Shown here piece by piece: positions 1 through 7,964 of a stretch of DNA of 13,849 nt. The translations under genes and the position numbers were made by a program. The stretch's first letter is position 1. The number at the start of each line of letters is the position of its first letter. The notes beneath the pieces are model-generated. The model had not been told where the DNA came from. It saw only the letters and a program-made list of their open reading frames with translations, and made no database searches. This DNA is from an uncultured Sphingomonadales bacterium (GTDB lineage: Bacteria; Pseudomonadota; Alphaproteobacteria; Sphingomonadales; Sphingomonadaceae), in contig CALDKP010000236.1 in NCBI GenBank assembly GCA_937898535.1, forward strand, positions 1-13,849, in the 5' to 3' direction.

Positions 1-85
1 CGACATCATACACGCAGCCCGATAGGCCTGCGCCTGCCGCAATGAGCAGCGCAGCCTTCAAAAATGACTGTCCCTTAATTGCCAT
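1..85 (-). CDS. N-terminus of a small lipoprotein (partial, runs off the left edge)
   Basis: Only the first 28 codons are in the window. They encode a basic start, a hydrophobic stretch and a lipobox LSGC with the acceptor cysteine at residue 24, so the product should be exported and lipid-anchored. An AGAGGA ribosome binding site lies about 8-9 bases before the ATG, which supports the start. The gene is divergent from the P450 gene, with about 200 bases between them. The mature part beyond CVYDV is missing, so no family or function can be assigned. The signal peptide reading is seen directly; anchoring in the outer membrane is inference. Confidence 0.72.
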   Translation of the reverse strand, partial: MAIKGQSFLKAALLIAAGAGLSGCVYDV

Positions 86-286
86 GATCCATGTCCTCTG
101 CGAAATTGTTTTGGCCAATACACCTACATCTGACCCGTGTTGCGATGCTTATTAATTGGCAGTTGAATTGCACATGAATACAGTTGTTTGGTGCCGTTCA
201 TATTCGGCCCACCCATGTCCCACTTGCACCATACTGACATCCATGGCAGTAATCATTAACCGCGCAATTAAACAGGAATGAAGCCC

Positions 287-1654
287 ATGGCCCTTGCCCA
301 TAGCGAAGCTGCGAACCCGCATTGGGTGCCGCGCAAAAAGATTGACGAGCTTGCGCATATTCCTGGCGAAAATGGCCTGCCTATTGTCGGCACGACATTC
401 CGCGTGCTGCGCGACCCGCCGGCTTATGGTGCGCGCATGGTCAAAACCTATGGCAAGGTTTTCCGCACAAACGCCTTTGGCAATCCGACGATTTCCTTGG
501 TTGGCGCCGAGGCGAATGAGTTGATGCTGTTCGACCGGGAGAAGCTTTTCTCGTCTGAGCAAGGCTGGGGCCCGGTGCTGAACTTGCTCTTCCCGCGCGG
601 ATTGATGCTGATGGATTTTGACCATCACCGCATGGACCGTCGCGCGCTAGGTATCGCGTTTAAGCCAGGCCCGATGCGTGCCTATACCCAAGACATGAAC
701 CGCATCTTTGCCGAACAGTTGAAAGATTGGCGCGGTGACATGCTTTTCTATCCGGCGATCAAACAACTGACGCTGGATGTCGCGGCGAGCAGCTTTTTGG
801 GGATCCCCTTGGGGCCAGAGGCCGACAAGATTAACAAGGCTTTCGTCGACATGGTGCAGGCCTCGGTTGCGCCGATCCGTGCGCCCATTCCCTTTACCGC
901 GATGGGCAAGGGCGTTGCCGGCCGTAAATATCTTATCGACTATTTCGGTCCACAAATTGCCGAGCGCCGCCGCAATGAAAACCGGCAGGATATGTTCAGC
1001 CAGTTCTGCCGGTCGAAGCGCGAAGACGGCGAATATATGTCGGACGGCGAGCTGATCGACCACATGAACTTCCTGATGATGGCGGCACATGACACCATCA
1101 CGTCGTCGGTCACGTCGATGATCTGGTATCTCGCCAAACATCCCGAGTGGCAGCAAAAACTGCGCGAAGAGTGTCTCGCCATCGCGCCCGCCGGTGCGGA
1201 CATCGCCTTTGCCGACCTCGATAAGTTCGAACTCACGGAATATGCGTTTAAAGAAGCGCTGCGGATGATTTCGCCGGTGCCGTCCATTCCGCGCCGCGCG
1301 CTCAAAGACTTCGAATTTATGGGCTATCACATTCCGAAGGGCACATCGGTCAGCATCAGCCCGTCTTATGTGCACATGATGCCCGAATATTGGGAGAACC
1401 CCGAAACCTTCGACCCCATGCGCTTTACGCCCGATAAGGTGAAGGCGCGGCACAAATATGCGTGGGTGCCCTTTGGCGGCGGCGCGCATATGTGCCTTGG
1501 CCTGCATTTCGCCTATATGCAGATGAAGCTGTTCACGCATCACCTGCTGACCTCGGTTCGCGTGGAGATTGCAGACGGCTATGCGCCCGATTGGCAGGCT
1601 TGGCCAATCCCCAAGCCAAAGGATGGATTGAAGGTCCGCTTCGTTCCGCTGTAG
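287..1654 (+). CDS. Cytochrome P450 monooxygenase
   Basis: This is a soluble haem-thiolate monooxygenase of about 455 residues, normal length for a bacterial P450, with no membrane anchor. All family landmarks are visible (numbered from the ATG at 287): I-helix AAHDT at 266-270 with the Asp-Thr proton-delivery pair, ExxR as E323/R326, the PERF-like FDPMRF at 375-380, and the haem loop FGGGAHMCLG at 396-405 with cysteine 403 as iron ligand. The haem loop has His where many P450s have Arg, and the I-helix has Ala instead of the usual second Gly. An upstream in-frame ATG at 278 is possible, but AGGA (274-277) directly abuts it while sitting 9 bases before the ATG at 287, so I prefer 287. No ferredoxin or reductase gene is adjacent, so electrons must come from elsewhere. 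The substrate cannot be told; terpenoid, sterol-like or fatty compounds are all possible. Confidence 0.95.
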   Translation: MALAHSEAANPHWVPRKKIDELAHIPGENGLPIVGTTFRVLRDPPAYGARMVKTYGKVFRTNAFGNPTISLVGAEANELMLFDREKLFSSEQGWGPVLNLLFPRGLMLMDFDHHRMDRRALGIAFKPGPMRAYTQDMNRIFAEQLKDWRGDMLFYPAIKQLTLDVAASSFLGIPLGPEADKINKAFVDMVQASVAPIRAPIPFTAMGKGVAGRKYLIDYFGPQIAERRRNENRQDMFSQFCRSKREDGEYMSDGELIDHMNFLMMAAHDTITSSVTSMIWYLAKHPEWQQKLREECLAIAPAGADIAFADLDKFELTEYAFKEALRMISPVPSIPRRALKDFEFMGYHIPKGTSVSISPSYVHMMPEYWENPETFDPMRFTPDKVKARHKYAWVPFGGGAHMCLGLHFAYMQMKLFTHHLLTSVRVEIADGYAPDWQAWPIPKPKDGLKVRFVPL

Positions 1655-1729
1655 TCTGCGACACGCAACGCACCATTAAATTCGCGCATTGCAAGCTCTG
1701 CCTGATATCGTAAAGGTCGCCGGGCTAGC

Positions 1730-2527
1730 ATGGCCTATTCAGAACAGACAGATTGGACCACTGAACCGCGGTGGGATTTGGTCCGACGACGGGGCCTTGG
1801 TGTGGTCATCGCGCTGTTGCTCGAAGCCATCATCATTCTCGCGATACTCAGCCTCAGCATGCGGTCTGGCGGGCCAGCGGCAGGGACACGCGGTCTAAAT
1901 ACATTTTCATTGGAGGCGGAAGCGGACGCGGCATCATCGGCAGAAAAGAACGAAACCAAGACGCCGGTGACCAAAGAGCAGCAACAAACCATCACGCCGC
2001 CGCTCCCGATACCATTATTGCCGCCGGTAAATCCCGTGAAGGCCCCGCCGCCTAGCCCGGACTTTATCAAAGTGAGCAAGTCTGAATTTGACGCCATGGA
2101 CCTGTCCAAATTTCCGGCCAGCGGCGGCAGCGGATCGGGTGAGGGCAAAGGAAACGGACAGGGTGCCAAGGGCATGATGGGCCCGGGGCTCGGGCCCGGC
2201 GGTGCGCAGCTGTACCCCGTGGCGTGGCTACGCGAACCCTATGACAGCGAACTCGCGCCTTATCTCGCTGCTGTTAAGCGCATCCCCCCCGGCGCATCGG
2301 CAGATATCGCCTGCCGCATGGCGGACCATAACCGCGTCGAAAACTGCCAGATTATCGCTGAAACACCGCGCGGCACCGGCCTCGCCAAAGCCATCCGCCT
2401 CGCCGCTTGGCAGTTCCTCGTCAAACCCCCGCGCATCGACAACAAACCGCAACTGGGCGTCTGGGTGCGGATCCATTTCGATTTCGGGGTGAGGGCAATT
2501 GACGAAGGGACAGCGCCGTCAGACTAG
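1730..2527 (+). CDS. TonB-like energy transducer / TonB C-terminal domain protein
   Basis: The 265-residue product has the architecture of a TonB-family transducer. A short cytoplasmic N-terminus is followed by one membrane segment (about residues 22-43), a Pro/Lys-rich spacer (about 76-112) and a Gly-rich linker (131-160). A C-terminal globular part (about 165-252) contains the pattern cysteine-x-hydrophobic ... ETPRGTGLAKAIRLA ... PPRID ... VWVRIHF, as in sphingomonad TonB C-terminal domains. Family knowledge says such proteins couple ExbB/ExbD energy to outer-membrane receptors. No exbB, exbD or receptor gene is nearby, so the partner is unknown. The start has only a weak AAAGG about 13 bases upstream. 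It follows the P450 gene by 75 bases on the same strand and may share its transcript. The family call is by pattern, so a divergent or non-TonB role remains possible. Confidence 0.7.
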   Translation: MAYSEQTDWTTEPRWDLVRRRGLGVVIALLLEAIIILAILSLSMRSGGPAAGTRGLNTFSLEAEADAASSAEKNETKTPVTKEQQQTITPPLPIPLLPPVNPVKAPPPSPDFIKVSKSEFDAMDLSKFPASGGSGSGEGKGNGQGAKGMMGPGLGPGGAQLYPVAWLREPYDSELAPYLAAVKRIPPGASADIACRMADHNRVENCQIIAETPRGTGLAKAIRLAAWQFLVKPPRIDNKPQLGVWVRIHFDFGVRAIDEGTAPSD

Positions 2528-2544
2528 GCGCTGTCCTATCGTTT
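2508..2544. terminator. Shared hairpin terminator between convergent genes
   Basis: A perfect 10-bp inverted repeat, GGACAGCGCC (2508-2517) and GGCGCTGTCC (2527-2536) with a 9-base loop, spans the stop codon of the TonB-like gene and lies just past the end of the DUF885 gene. It is followed on the plus strand by TATCGTTT, a weak T-rich tail. Its position between two convergent genes 19 bases apart suggests it ends transcription in both directions. Confidence 0.6.
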
Positions 2545-2546
2545 CC

Positions 2547-4379
2547 TTACTTGCGCGACGCGATCCAAGCATCGACTTGTTCTTCAAGCACATCCAACGG
2601 AACGGGGCCCGATTTGAGCACCGTGTCGTGGAAGCCGCGCACGTCGAATTTCTTACCAAGCGCCTTTTGTGCCTTGCCCCGCAGTTCGCTGATTTTCAGG
2701 CGGCCAACCATATACGCCGTCGCCTGACCGGGATAGATGATGTAGCGTTCGATGGCCTTCACGATGCCGCCGGGGGCGTCTGCAGAGTTATCCTCGACAT
2801 ATTTGATCGCCTGCTCGCGCGTCCAGCGTTTGTGGTGCAATCCGCTGTCGACGACCAGCCGGATGGCGCGGTGGAGCTCAAGTTGTAGCCGGCCAAAATC
2901 ACGCGCAGGATCCGTATAGAGGCCCATGTCCTTGGCCAGCTTTTCCGAATAGAGGCCCCAGCCTTCGGAATAAGCCGTCACCCCGCCAAATTGGCGGAAG
3001 GCAGGCACGTCTTTTAATTCCGTCTGGATCGCCAGCTGCAAATGGTGGCCTGGGATGCCTTCATGGTAGAACAATGCTTCTACCTCGGTCAGCGGCATGT
3101 CGGCCATCTTATAGAGGTTGGCGTAATAGGTGCCGGGGCGCGAACCATCGGGCGCGGGGCGCTGGTAAAACGCCTTACCCGCAGACTTTTCGCGGAATGC
3201 TTCCACGGGCTTCACAACCAACGGGGCCTTGGGCAGTGTTCCGAACCATTTGGGGAGCAATGGTGTCACCGCGTCCTGCGCCTTTTGGGTTTCGGATAAA
3301 TAGAGCGCGCGGCCCTCGTCGGTTTCGGGCGCGTAGAATTTGGGCTCCGTCCGCATATATTTGAAGAAAGCCTGAAGGTCGCCCTTCACGCCCATCTTCT
3401 TTTGGACGACGCCCATTTCCTTGTGGATGCGCGCAACCTGCGCGAGACCGAGATTGTGAATCTGGTCCGGCGTCATGTTGGTCGTGGTGTAGTTCGCCAG
3501 ACGCTCGGCATAATAGCCCGCGCCGTCGGGGAAGCGCCAGACGCCGTCGTCGGTGCCGGCGACTTTCTCTTGCGCCGTCATTTCGGCAATCAGCGCCTCA
3601 TAAGCAGGCTTCACCGCGTTGGTGAGCGCCTGCGCCGCGTCTGCAGTCAAGATATCCTTTTCGATCTGCGTGATCTTCAGCTTGCCGACCTTCGCCTTGA
3701 AATCGGCAAATAATGGCGCGTCAGGGCCGCCGTCAAAGGGCGCTCCGGTGATGACGTTGCGCGAATCGGCGATGACATAAGGATAGACCCATTTGGGTGG
3801 CATGATGCCCTTTGCGGCGCGCGTTTTGGCTTGGCCTACTGCTTCGGTTATTGCGGGGCCAATGCCATAGAGCCGGTTTACATAGGCGCGGGCGTCGGAC
3901 TTGGTATCGATGCGGTGGATGTTGATGAGGAAGGCGGGGATCTGGCTCTGTGCGCCGTTCATCTGATCGAAGATATAGCCATAGTCTTTATATTTATACG
4001 CACCCTCGCTGCGCGCTGCGCGCTTTTCGAACAGGCGGTAGGAAAGCTTGTTTTCTGGCGACAGCTTGGCGGGGTCAAAGCGCGCGCGCATTTCTTTCAG
4101 CGCCGAACGTTCGGCTTCATAATTGCGGGCTTCGGCGGCGTCGGAACCATCGTCCCATTTCCCATAGTCGCTGTCCTTTATGCCACGATAGGATTTGCCG
4201 AGCGGCGAGCGCGCAAGCTGTTGCGCATCATATTCGTCGAAAAACGCCATGATCGCAGCGTTTTGGTCAACCTCGGCTGAGGCAACGGGTGTCGCAGCTG
4301 CAGTCTGCGCAATGGCCGGTGTGGCCATATAGACCAGCGCCACAGCCACGGCAGAAAGGGCGGTTTGGGTTATGCGCAT
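2547..4379 (-). CDS. DUF885 family putative secreted metallopeptidase
   Basis: The 610-residue product begins with a Sec signal peptide (hydrophobic residues 7-20, likely cleavage after PAIA at about residue 24), so it should act in the periplasm or be exported. It matches the DUF885 family by its three conserved blocks: HEGIPGHH at 439-446, YSEGWGLY at 470-477 and GQATAYMVG at 551-559. The HE...H block and the glutamate of YSEGW look like zinc ligands and a catalytic base, as in gluzincin-type peptidases; that is inference from the motif. Length is typical of the family. The start is firm: TCAGGAGAG precedes the ATG at good spacing. That site lies partly inside an inverted repeat (4389-4420) that could affect translation. 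The physiological substrate is not known. Confidence 0.92.
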   Translation of the reverse strand: MRITQTALSAVAVALVYMATPAIAQTAAATPVASAEVDQNAAIMAFFDEYDAQQLARSPLGKSYRGIKDSDYGKWDDGSDAAEARNYEAERSALKEMRARFDPAKLSPENKLSYRLFEKRAARSEGAYKYKDYGYIFDQMNGAQSQIPAFLINIHRIDTKSDARAYVNRLYGIGPAITEAVGQAKTRAAKGIMPPKWVYPYVIADSRNVITGAPFDGGPDAPLFADFKAKVGKLKITQIEKDILTADAAQALTNAVKPAYEALIAEMTAQEKVAGTDDGVWRFPDGAGYYAERLANYTTTNMTPDQIHNLGLAQVARIHKEMGVVQKKMGVKGDLQAFFKYMRTEPKFYAPETDEGRALYLSETQKAQDAVTPLLPKWFGTLPKAPLVVKPVEAFREKSAGKAFYQRPAPDGSRPGTYYANLYKMADMPLTEVEALFYHEGIPGHHLQLAIQTELKDVPAFRQFGGVTAYSEGWGLYSEKLAKDMGLYTDPARDFGRLQLELHRAIRLVVDSGLHHKRWTREQAIKYVEDNSADAPGGIVKAIERYIIYPGQATAYMVGRLKISELRGKAQKALGKKFDVRGFHDTVLKSGPVPLDVLEEQVDAWIASRK

Positions 4380-4388
4380 CGAAACTCT

Positions 4389-4420
4389 CCTGATATTGTT
4401 TATGGCAACGTCATATCAGG
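4389..4420 (-). promoter_or_regulatory. Inverted repeat overlapping the DUF885 ribosome binding site
   Basis: A perfect 8-bp inverted repeat, CCTGATAT (4389-4396) and ATATCAGG (4413-4420), is separated by 16 bases just upstream of the DUF885 start. On the mRNA the arm next to the gene contains the AGG of the Shine-Dalgarno sequence, so a hairpin would partly hide it. It could instead be a DNA operator for a dimeric repressor. The repeat is seen; either function is inference. Confidence 0.4.
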
Positions 4421-4498
4421 CAGATGCGGCAGGGGAAGCTGCGATTTTACAGCTTGTCGAACCGGCAATGGTTTTGGTCGAAGTGAGCTACCGCATCG

Positions 4499-7186
4499 CT
4501 ACCCGCTATTGCGCAACGCGGTCGCGATGGCGTTAATCGTCAACTGAATGCCCTCGCCAATGCGTTCGTCGGCTTCACCGGCGCGGTGGCGTTTCATAAG
4601 TTCGATTTGGAGCAGATTGAGCGGCTCAATATACGGCAAACGCAGGCGGATGGAATTGTTCAGCGCCGGGTTGGCTTCCAACAAGTGGCTTTGGCCGGTA
4701 GCATCCAGCAGGCTGTCGCGTGAGGCGTGCCAGCCGCCCTTGATGCGGCCGAACAGATCACCCGCAAGCGCCTGATCCTCGACCAAGCCAGCATAATGCG
4801 CGGCGATGCCCATGTCCGATTTGGCCAAGACCATTTCCATATTGGCGAGGATGGTCTGGAAATATGACCACTCGCCCGCCATCGCGCGCAGCAGGCCCTT
4901 GTCCGCAAAATCGGCCAGCGCCTGTCCAGTCCCATACCAGCCCGGCAGCATGACGCGCGCCTGCGCCCATGAGAATACCCAAGGAATCGCGCGCAAATCT
5001 TCAATCGCATCGGATGCAGTGCGGCTTGAGGGGCGCGATCCGATTTTGAGCGTCGCGATCTCGTTGATGGGCGTCATCTGGCGAAAGAATGTGCGGAAGC
5101 CAGCGGTATCGTACACCAAGCCGCGATAGTGACGGAAAGCACTGGCAGAGAGTTCAGCCATCGCTGCCTTGAAACGGGCAACGTCGGCGTCCGCAATCGG
5201 GTCGCTCGACAGCGTGGCGAGCATTGTCGCCGACGCCATTGTCTCTAGGCTGGTGACGGCATTGTCGACCGTGCCATATTTTGCGGCGATCACTTCGCCC
5301 TGTTCGGTGATGCGGATGCGGCCTTGAACGGTCCCCTGCGGCTGTGCGAGAATTGCACCGAAGGCCGAGCCACCGCCCCGGCCCACCGCGCCGCCGCGCC
5401 CGTGGAACAGCTGCATCGCGACACCCGCCTCCGCAAACACGTCCGCCAAGGCGCTCGACGCCTCATATAATTCCCACGTGGATGTAAGGTATCCGCCATC
5501 CTTGTTCGAATCGGAATAGCCAATCATCACTTCCTGATGCCCGCGCGCCGTGGCCAGCGCCTGCATCATGGGAATTTGAAAAAAGGCGCGCATGGTTTCA
5601 GGCGCAGCCTGAAGGTCGGCGATGGTTTCAAACAAGGGCACGGACATGATGGTCGCGCTTGGCTGGCCATCGTCATCAATGCGATACAGCCCCGCCTGTT
5701 TCAACATCACATAGACTTCAAGCATGTCGGAGACGCTTGTCGTCTTGCTGATATTATAGGTCGTGATGGCTGCTTCACCGAAATCAGCCTGTGCCTTGGC
5801 TGCCGCGCGGACGATCGCGAGCTCCTTTGCCGTCTCCGCGCTATAGTGCGTCCACTCGCCCGCCAGCGGACGATTGTGCGTCAATTCAGAAACGAGCAGC
5901 GCGACCCGTGCACCTTCATCCAGCGCAAGATAATCCGGCGTCACGCGGGCGACGCGAAACAGTTCAGCGACGACACGTTCATGCACATCGCTGTTCTGGC
6001 GCAAATCCAGCGTCGCCAGATGGAAACCGAATATCTCCACCGAGCGGATGAGCCGCGCCAAAGCGCCCCCACTCGACAGCGCGCCATCGCCATCGCTGGC
6101 GAGGCCCGACGCCACGGTGACGAGGTCTTTGCGCAGGTCGTCTGGCCCCTCATAGGGCTGACCAGAAAGGCTCGACGGGCGCGGCGGTTGATCGCCAACC
6201 AATTTGATATGTGTTGCGGCAAGCCGTGCGTAAATGCCCGAAAGCGCCCGCCTATAGGGTTCATCCGCGCGGCTTGGGGCAGTGTCGCCGCTTTTCTCAG
6301 CCAATGCCTGCACAGGCTCGGGCGTATCGCTCATCAGTGACGAGATCGAAATTTCCGCGCCAAGTTTATGGATCAGCTCAAGATAATGCCGAATGGCTGT
6401 GCCGCCATTGCGCGCGGTTGCGTAACGCAGGGTGTCAGCATCGACGAAGGGATTACCATCGCGGTCGCCGCCAATCCACGTACCAAGCCGCACAAAGCCC
6501 GGCGGACGAGCGCCAAGCGCCTTTTCCCAACCGGCGTAAAGCTTTGGCAGCGCGGTCAGAAAGACATCCTGCATCGTCGCGCGGGCATTCTCGATTTCAT
6601 CGGCCACAAACAGCTTTTCGCGGCGCAGTGGCCGCGTCTGCCACAGAAGCGCAATCTGGCGGTAGATGGCTGCGTCTAGGTCATCGCCATCTTCAGTCAC
6701 CGCCTGCCCCTGATCACGCAGCTCCATCAGCTTTGCGATCCGATTTTTATGGTCAATGATGCTCTTGCGCCGTACTTCAGTGGGGTGTGCGGTCAGCACG
6801 GGCACGATCAGGCTATGGCCAAGCATCTCGCGAATGTCGGTCAGGGCAACCCCCTCCGCCATCAGCCGCGCGCATGCTTCGGCAACCGTCGCGCCGTCCT
6901 CATGCGCAAGGCCCTGCCGATCCTCCGCCAGATTGGCCAGAAGCGAGAACAGCATGAAGCCGCGGACGAAGTTCAGCGTGTCATCAAGGCTGAGCGCACC
7001 AAGGCCGCTGTCGCTCGCCTCGGCACCTTCAACTTTGCGAAAACGATCAACGCTCGTCGAACGTATATATTCGGTCTGCCGGAATAATTGTTCGCCACCA
7101 TAAGCGCGGATGACGTCCCCCAGCATCTTGCCGAGAAACCGGATATCCGGATTTTGCGAAATAGCTTGCGTGTTTTGACCGTTCAT
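4499..7186 (-). CDS. ppc: Phosphoenolpyruvate carboxylase
   Basis: This cytoplasmic enzyme carboxylates phosphoenolpyruvate with bicarbonate to oxaloacetate, refilling the TCA cycle. From the chosen ATG it is 895 residues, normal for a bacterial PEPC. Catalytic landmarks are intact: TAHPTEVRRK with His134, ATLDLRQNSD with Arg396, GYSDSNKDGG with Lys562, and the mobile loop HGRGGAVGRGGGS with Arg597 and Arg603. The protein ends in RNSG, matching the conserved C-terminal RNTG whose Asn contributes to the aspartate/malate inhibitor site in the E. coli enzyme, so allosteric control is probably retained. The frame is open back to an ATG at 7225, but the extra 13 residues do not look like the family and neither start has a good ribosome site. 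I chose MNGQNTQ at 7186 because family proteins begin close to the NPDIRFLGKMLGD block. It lies 65 bases downstream of a lipoprotein gene on the same strand. Confidence 0.97.
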   Translation of the reverse strand: MNGQNTQAISQNPDIRFLGKMLGDVIRAYGGEQLFRQTEYIRSTSVDRFRKVEGAEASDSGLGALSLDDTLNFVRGFMLFSLLANLAEDRQGLAHEDGATVAEACARLMAEGVALTDIREMLGHSLIVPVLTAHPTEVRRKSIIDHKNRIAKLMELRDQGQAVTEDGDDLDAAIYRQIALLWQTRPLRREKLFVADEIENARATMQDVFLTALPKLYAGWEKALGARPPGFVRLGTWIGGDRDGNPFVDADTLRYATARNGGTAIRHYLELIHKLGAEISISSLMSDTPEPVQALAEKSGDTAPSRADEPYRRALSGIYARLAATHIKLVGDQPPRPSSLSGQPYEGPDDLRKDLVTVASGLASDGDGALSSGGALARLIRSVEIFGFHLATLDLRQNSDVHERVVAELFRVARVTPDYLALDEGARVALLVSELTHNRPLAGEWTHYSAETAKELAIVRAAAKAQADFGEAAITTYNISKTTSVSDMLEVYVMLKQAGLYRIDDDGQPSATIMSVPLFETIADLQAAPETMRAFFQIPMMQALATARGHQEVMIGYSDSNKDGGYLTSTWELYEASSALADVFAEAGVAMQLFHGRGGAVGRGGGSAFGAILAQPQGTVQGRIRITEQGEVIAAKYGTVDNAVTSLETMASATMLATLSSDPIADADVARFKAAMAELSASAFRHYRGLVYDTAGFRTFFRQMTPINEIATLKIGSRPSSRTASDAIEDLRAIPWVFSWAQARVMLPGWYGTGQALADFADKGLLRAMAGEWSYFQTILANMEMVLAKSDMGIAAHYAGLVEDQALAGDLFGRIKGGWHASRDSLLDATGQSHLLEANPALNNSIRLRLPYIEPLNLLQIELMKRHRAGEADERIGEGIQLTINAIATALRNSG

Positions 7187-7251
7187 CGCCCAAGTTGTGC
7201 ACATGGGCCGCGCATAGGCAAGCAAATGCGCTTATGCAGGGCAGGGAATAG

Positions 7252-7758
7252 CTATTCCCCGATCAGGCGGGAAAGGCGGCGGATTTCATCATTCTGTGCA
7301 GCGACATCATCCGCCACCGGTTTTTGCGCATCGGTCAGCATTTCGGCCAGCCCCGAATCACCCGCATTGGCATCCGCAATCAAGCCATCGAACGCGCGAA
7401 CGGCCGCGACCGAATCATCACGGATTTTATCGAGCCGCGACAATACAACATGCGCATTGACCCACGCTTCGCTGCCGGGGGCGCTTCCTGCTGCACGTGC
7501 GGCCACGGCGCGGACAGCATCACGGCGTTCCAGATAGGCCGCGTGCGCGATCTGATGCCGCGCAAGCAACGCATCGACCTGCGCCTTGAGCTCCACGGGC
7601 AGGGAAACCGGCGCTGCTGGCGGTGTTATGGGCGCGGTTATCGTATCAACATTCTCGTACGCGCGCCGCTCAAGCGAGGGAAACTGCCCGTCTATACTGC
7701 CGCATGATGCGAGCAGAATGAGGGGCATCAGGCGAAGCATTGGCTTGATAATCGACAT
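7252..7758 (-). CDS. Small lipoprotein of unknown function
   Basis: The 168-residue product starts with a basic, hydrophobic signal peptide ending in the lipobox LASC, with the acceptor cysteine at residue 19, so it should be a lipid-anchored envelope protein. A short Pro-rich tether (about 41-53) leads to a mostly helical, Ala/Arg/Asp-rich body (about 54-168) that could form a coiled-coil-like bundle. I recognise no domain. It lies 65 bases upstream of ppc on the same strand and may share its transcript, though no functional link to PEP carboxylase is evident. The start has no clear ribosome binding site; an in-frame ATG at residue 7 would still leave a usable signal peptide. Confidence 0.8.
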   Translation of the reverse strand: MSIIKPMLRLMPLILLASCGSIDGQFPSLERRAYENVDTITAPITPPAAPVSLPVELKAQVDALLARHQIAHAAYLERRDAVRAVAARAAGSAPGSEAWVNAHVVLSRLDKIRDDSVAAVRAFDGLIADANAGDSGLAEMLTDAQKPVADDVAAQNDEIRRLSRLIGE

Positions 7759-7764
7759 ATGGGG

Positions 7765-7793
7765 TGTCTAAACCTGCGGCTACGCCCATGCAA
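7765..7793 (-). promoter_or_regulatory. Possible promoter of the lipoprotein-ppc transcript
   Basis: On the minus strand a TTGCAT box (7788-7793) and a TAGACA box (7765-7770) are separated by 17 bases. The second box ends only 6 bases before the lipoprotein ATG, so a transcript from it would be leaderless or nearly so. That would fit the lack of a Shine-Dalgarno sequence. Both boxes match the consensus at only about half the positions, so this is a weak call. Confidence 0.25.
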
Positions 7794-7830
7794 GGCCCGC
7801 GAAATAGCGCTTGATGGCGGGCAAAAGGCG

Positions 7831-7859
7831 TTGACAGGATGAAATCCTTGGACTAGCTG
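7831..7859 (+). promoter_or_regulatory. Candidate promoter of the rplU-rpmA operon
   Basis: A perfect TTGACA -35 box (7831-7836) is followed after 17 bases by TAGCTG (7854-7859), a weak but plausible alphaproteobacterial -10 box. Transcription would start near 7866 and give a leader of about 100 bases before the rplU ATG. The leader contains a small possible hairpin (GCGCTT/GGGCGC, 7919-7935). The -35 match is seen; use of the site is inference. Confidence 0.5.
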
Positions 7860-7964
7860 CGCCCCTTCTTGCGTGACCTCCCAAGATTCGTCTTTTGGAG
7901 TAACGCGTTTGAGCAACCGCGCTTCAAAAGGGCGCTAAGCTGTAGAAACGGATGAGTTATAGCC

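Noticed and set aside
152..628. 158-codon minus-strand open frame reaching into the gap before the P450
   Set aside because: Mostly antisense to the P450 N-terminus and low-complexity; the gap part has no coding signal.
647..1543. 298-codon minus-strand open frame
   Set aside because: Antisense shadow of the P450, whose I-helix, ExxR and haem motifs are all intact on the plus strand.
2177..2200. GGGCCCGGG repeat resembling a structured element
   Set aside because: It encodes the Gly/Pro linker MGPGLGPGG of the TonB-like protein and needs no other explanation.
3831..4280. 149-codon plus-strand open frame
   Set aside because: Antisense to the N-terminal half of DUF885; no ribosome site and no family resemblance.
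5537..6340. 267-codon plus-strand open frame
   Set aside because: It lies entirely antisense to the catalytic core of PEP carboxylase, has basic/Cys/His-rich composition typical of a high-GC shadow frame, and no recognisable domain or ribosome site.
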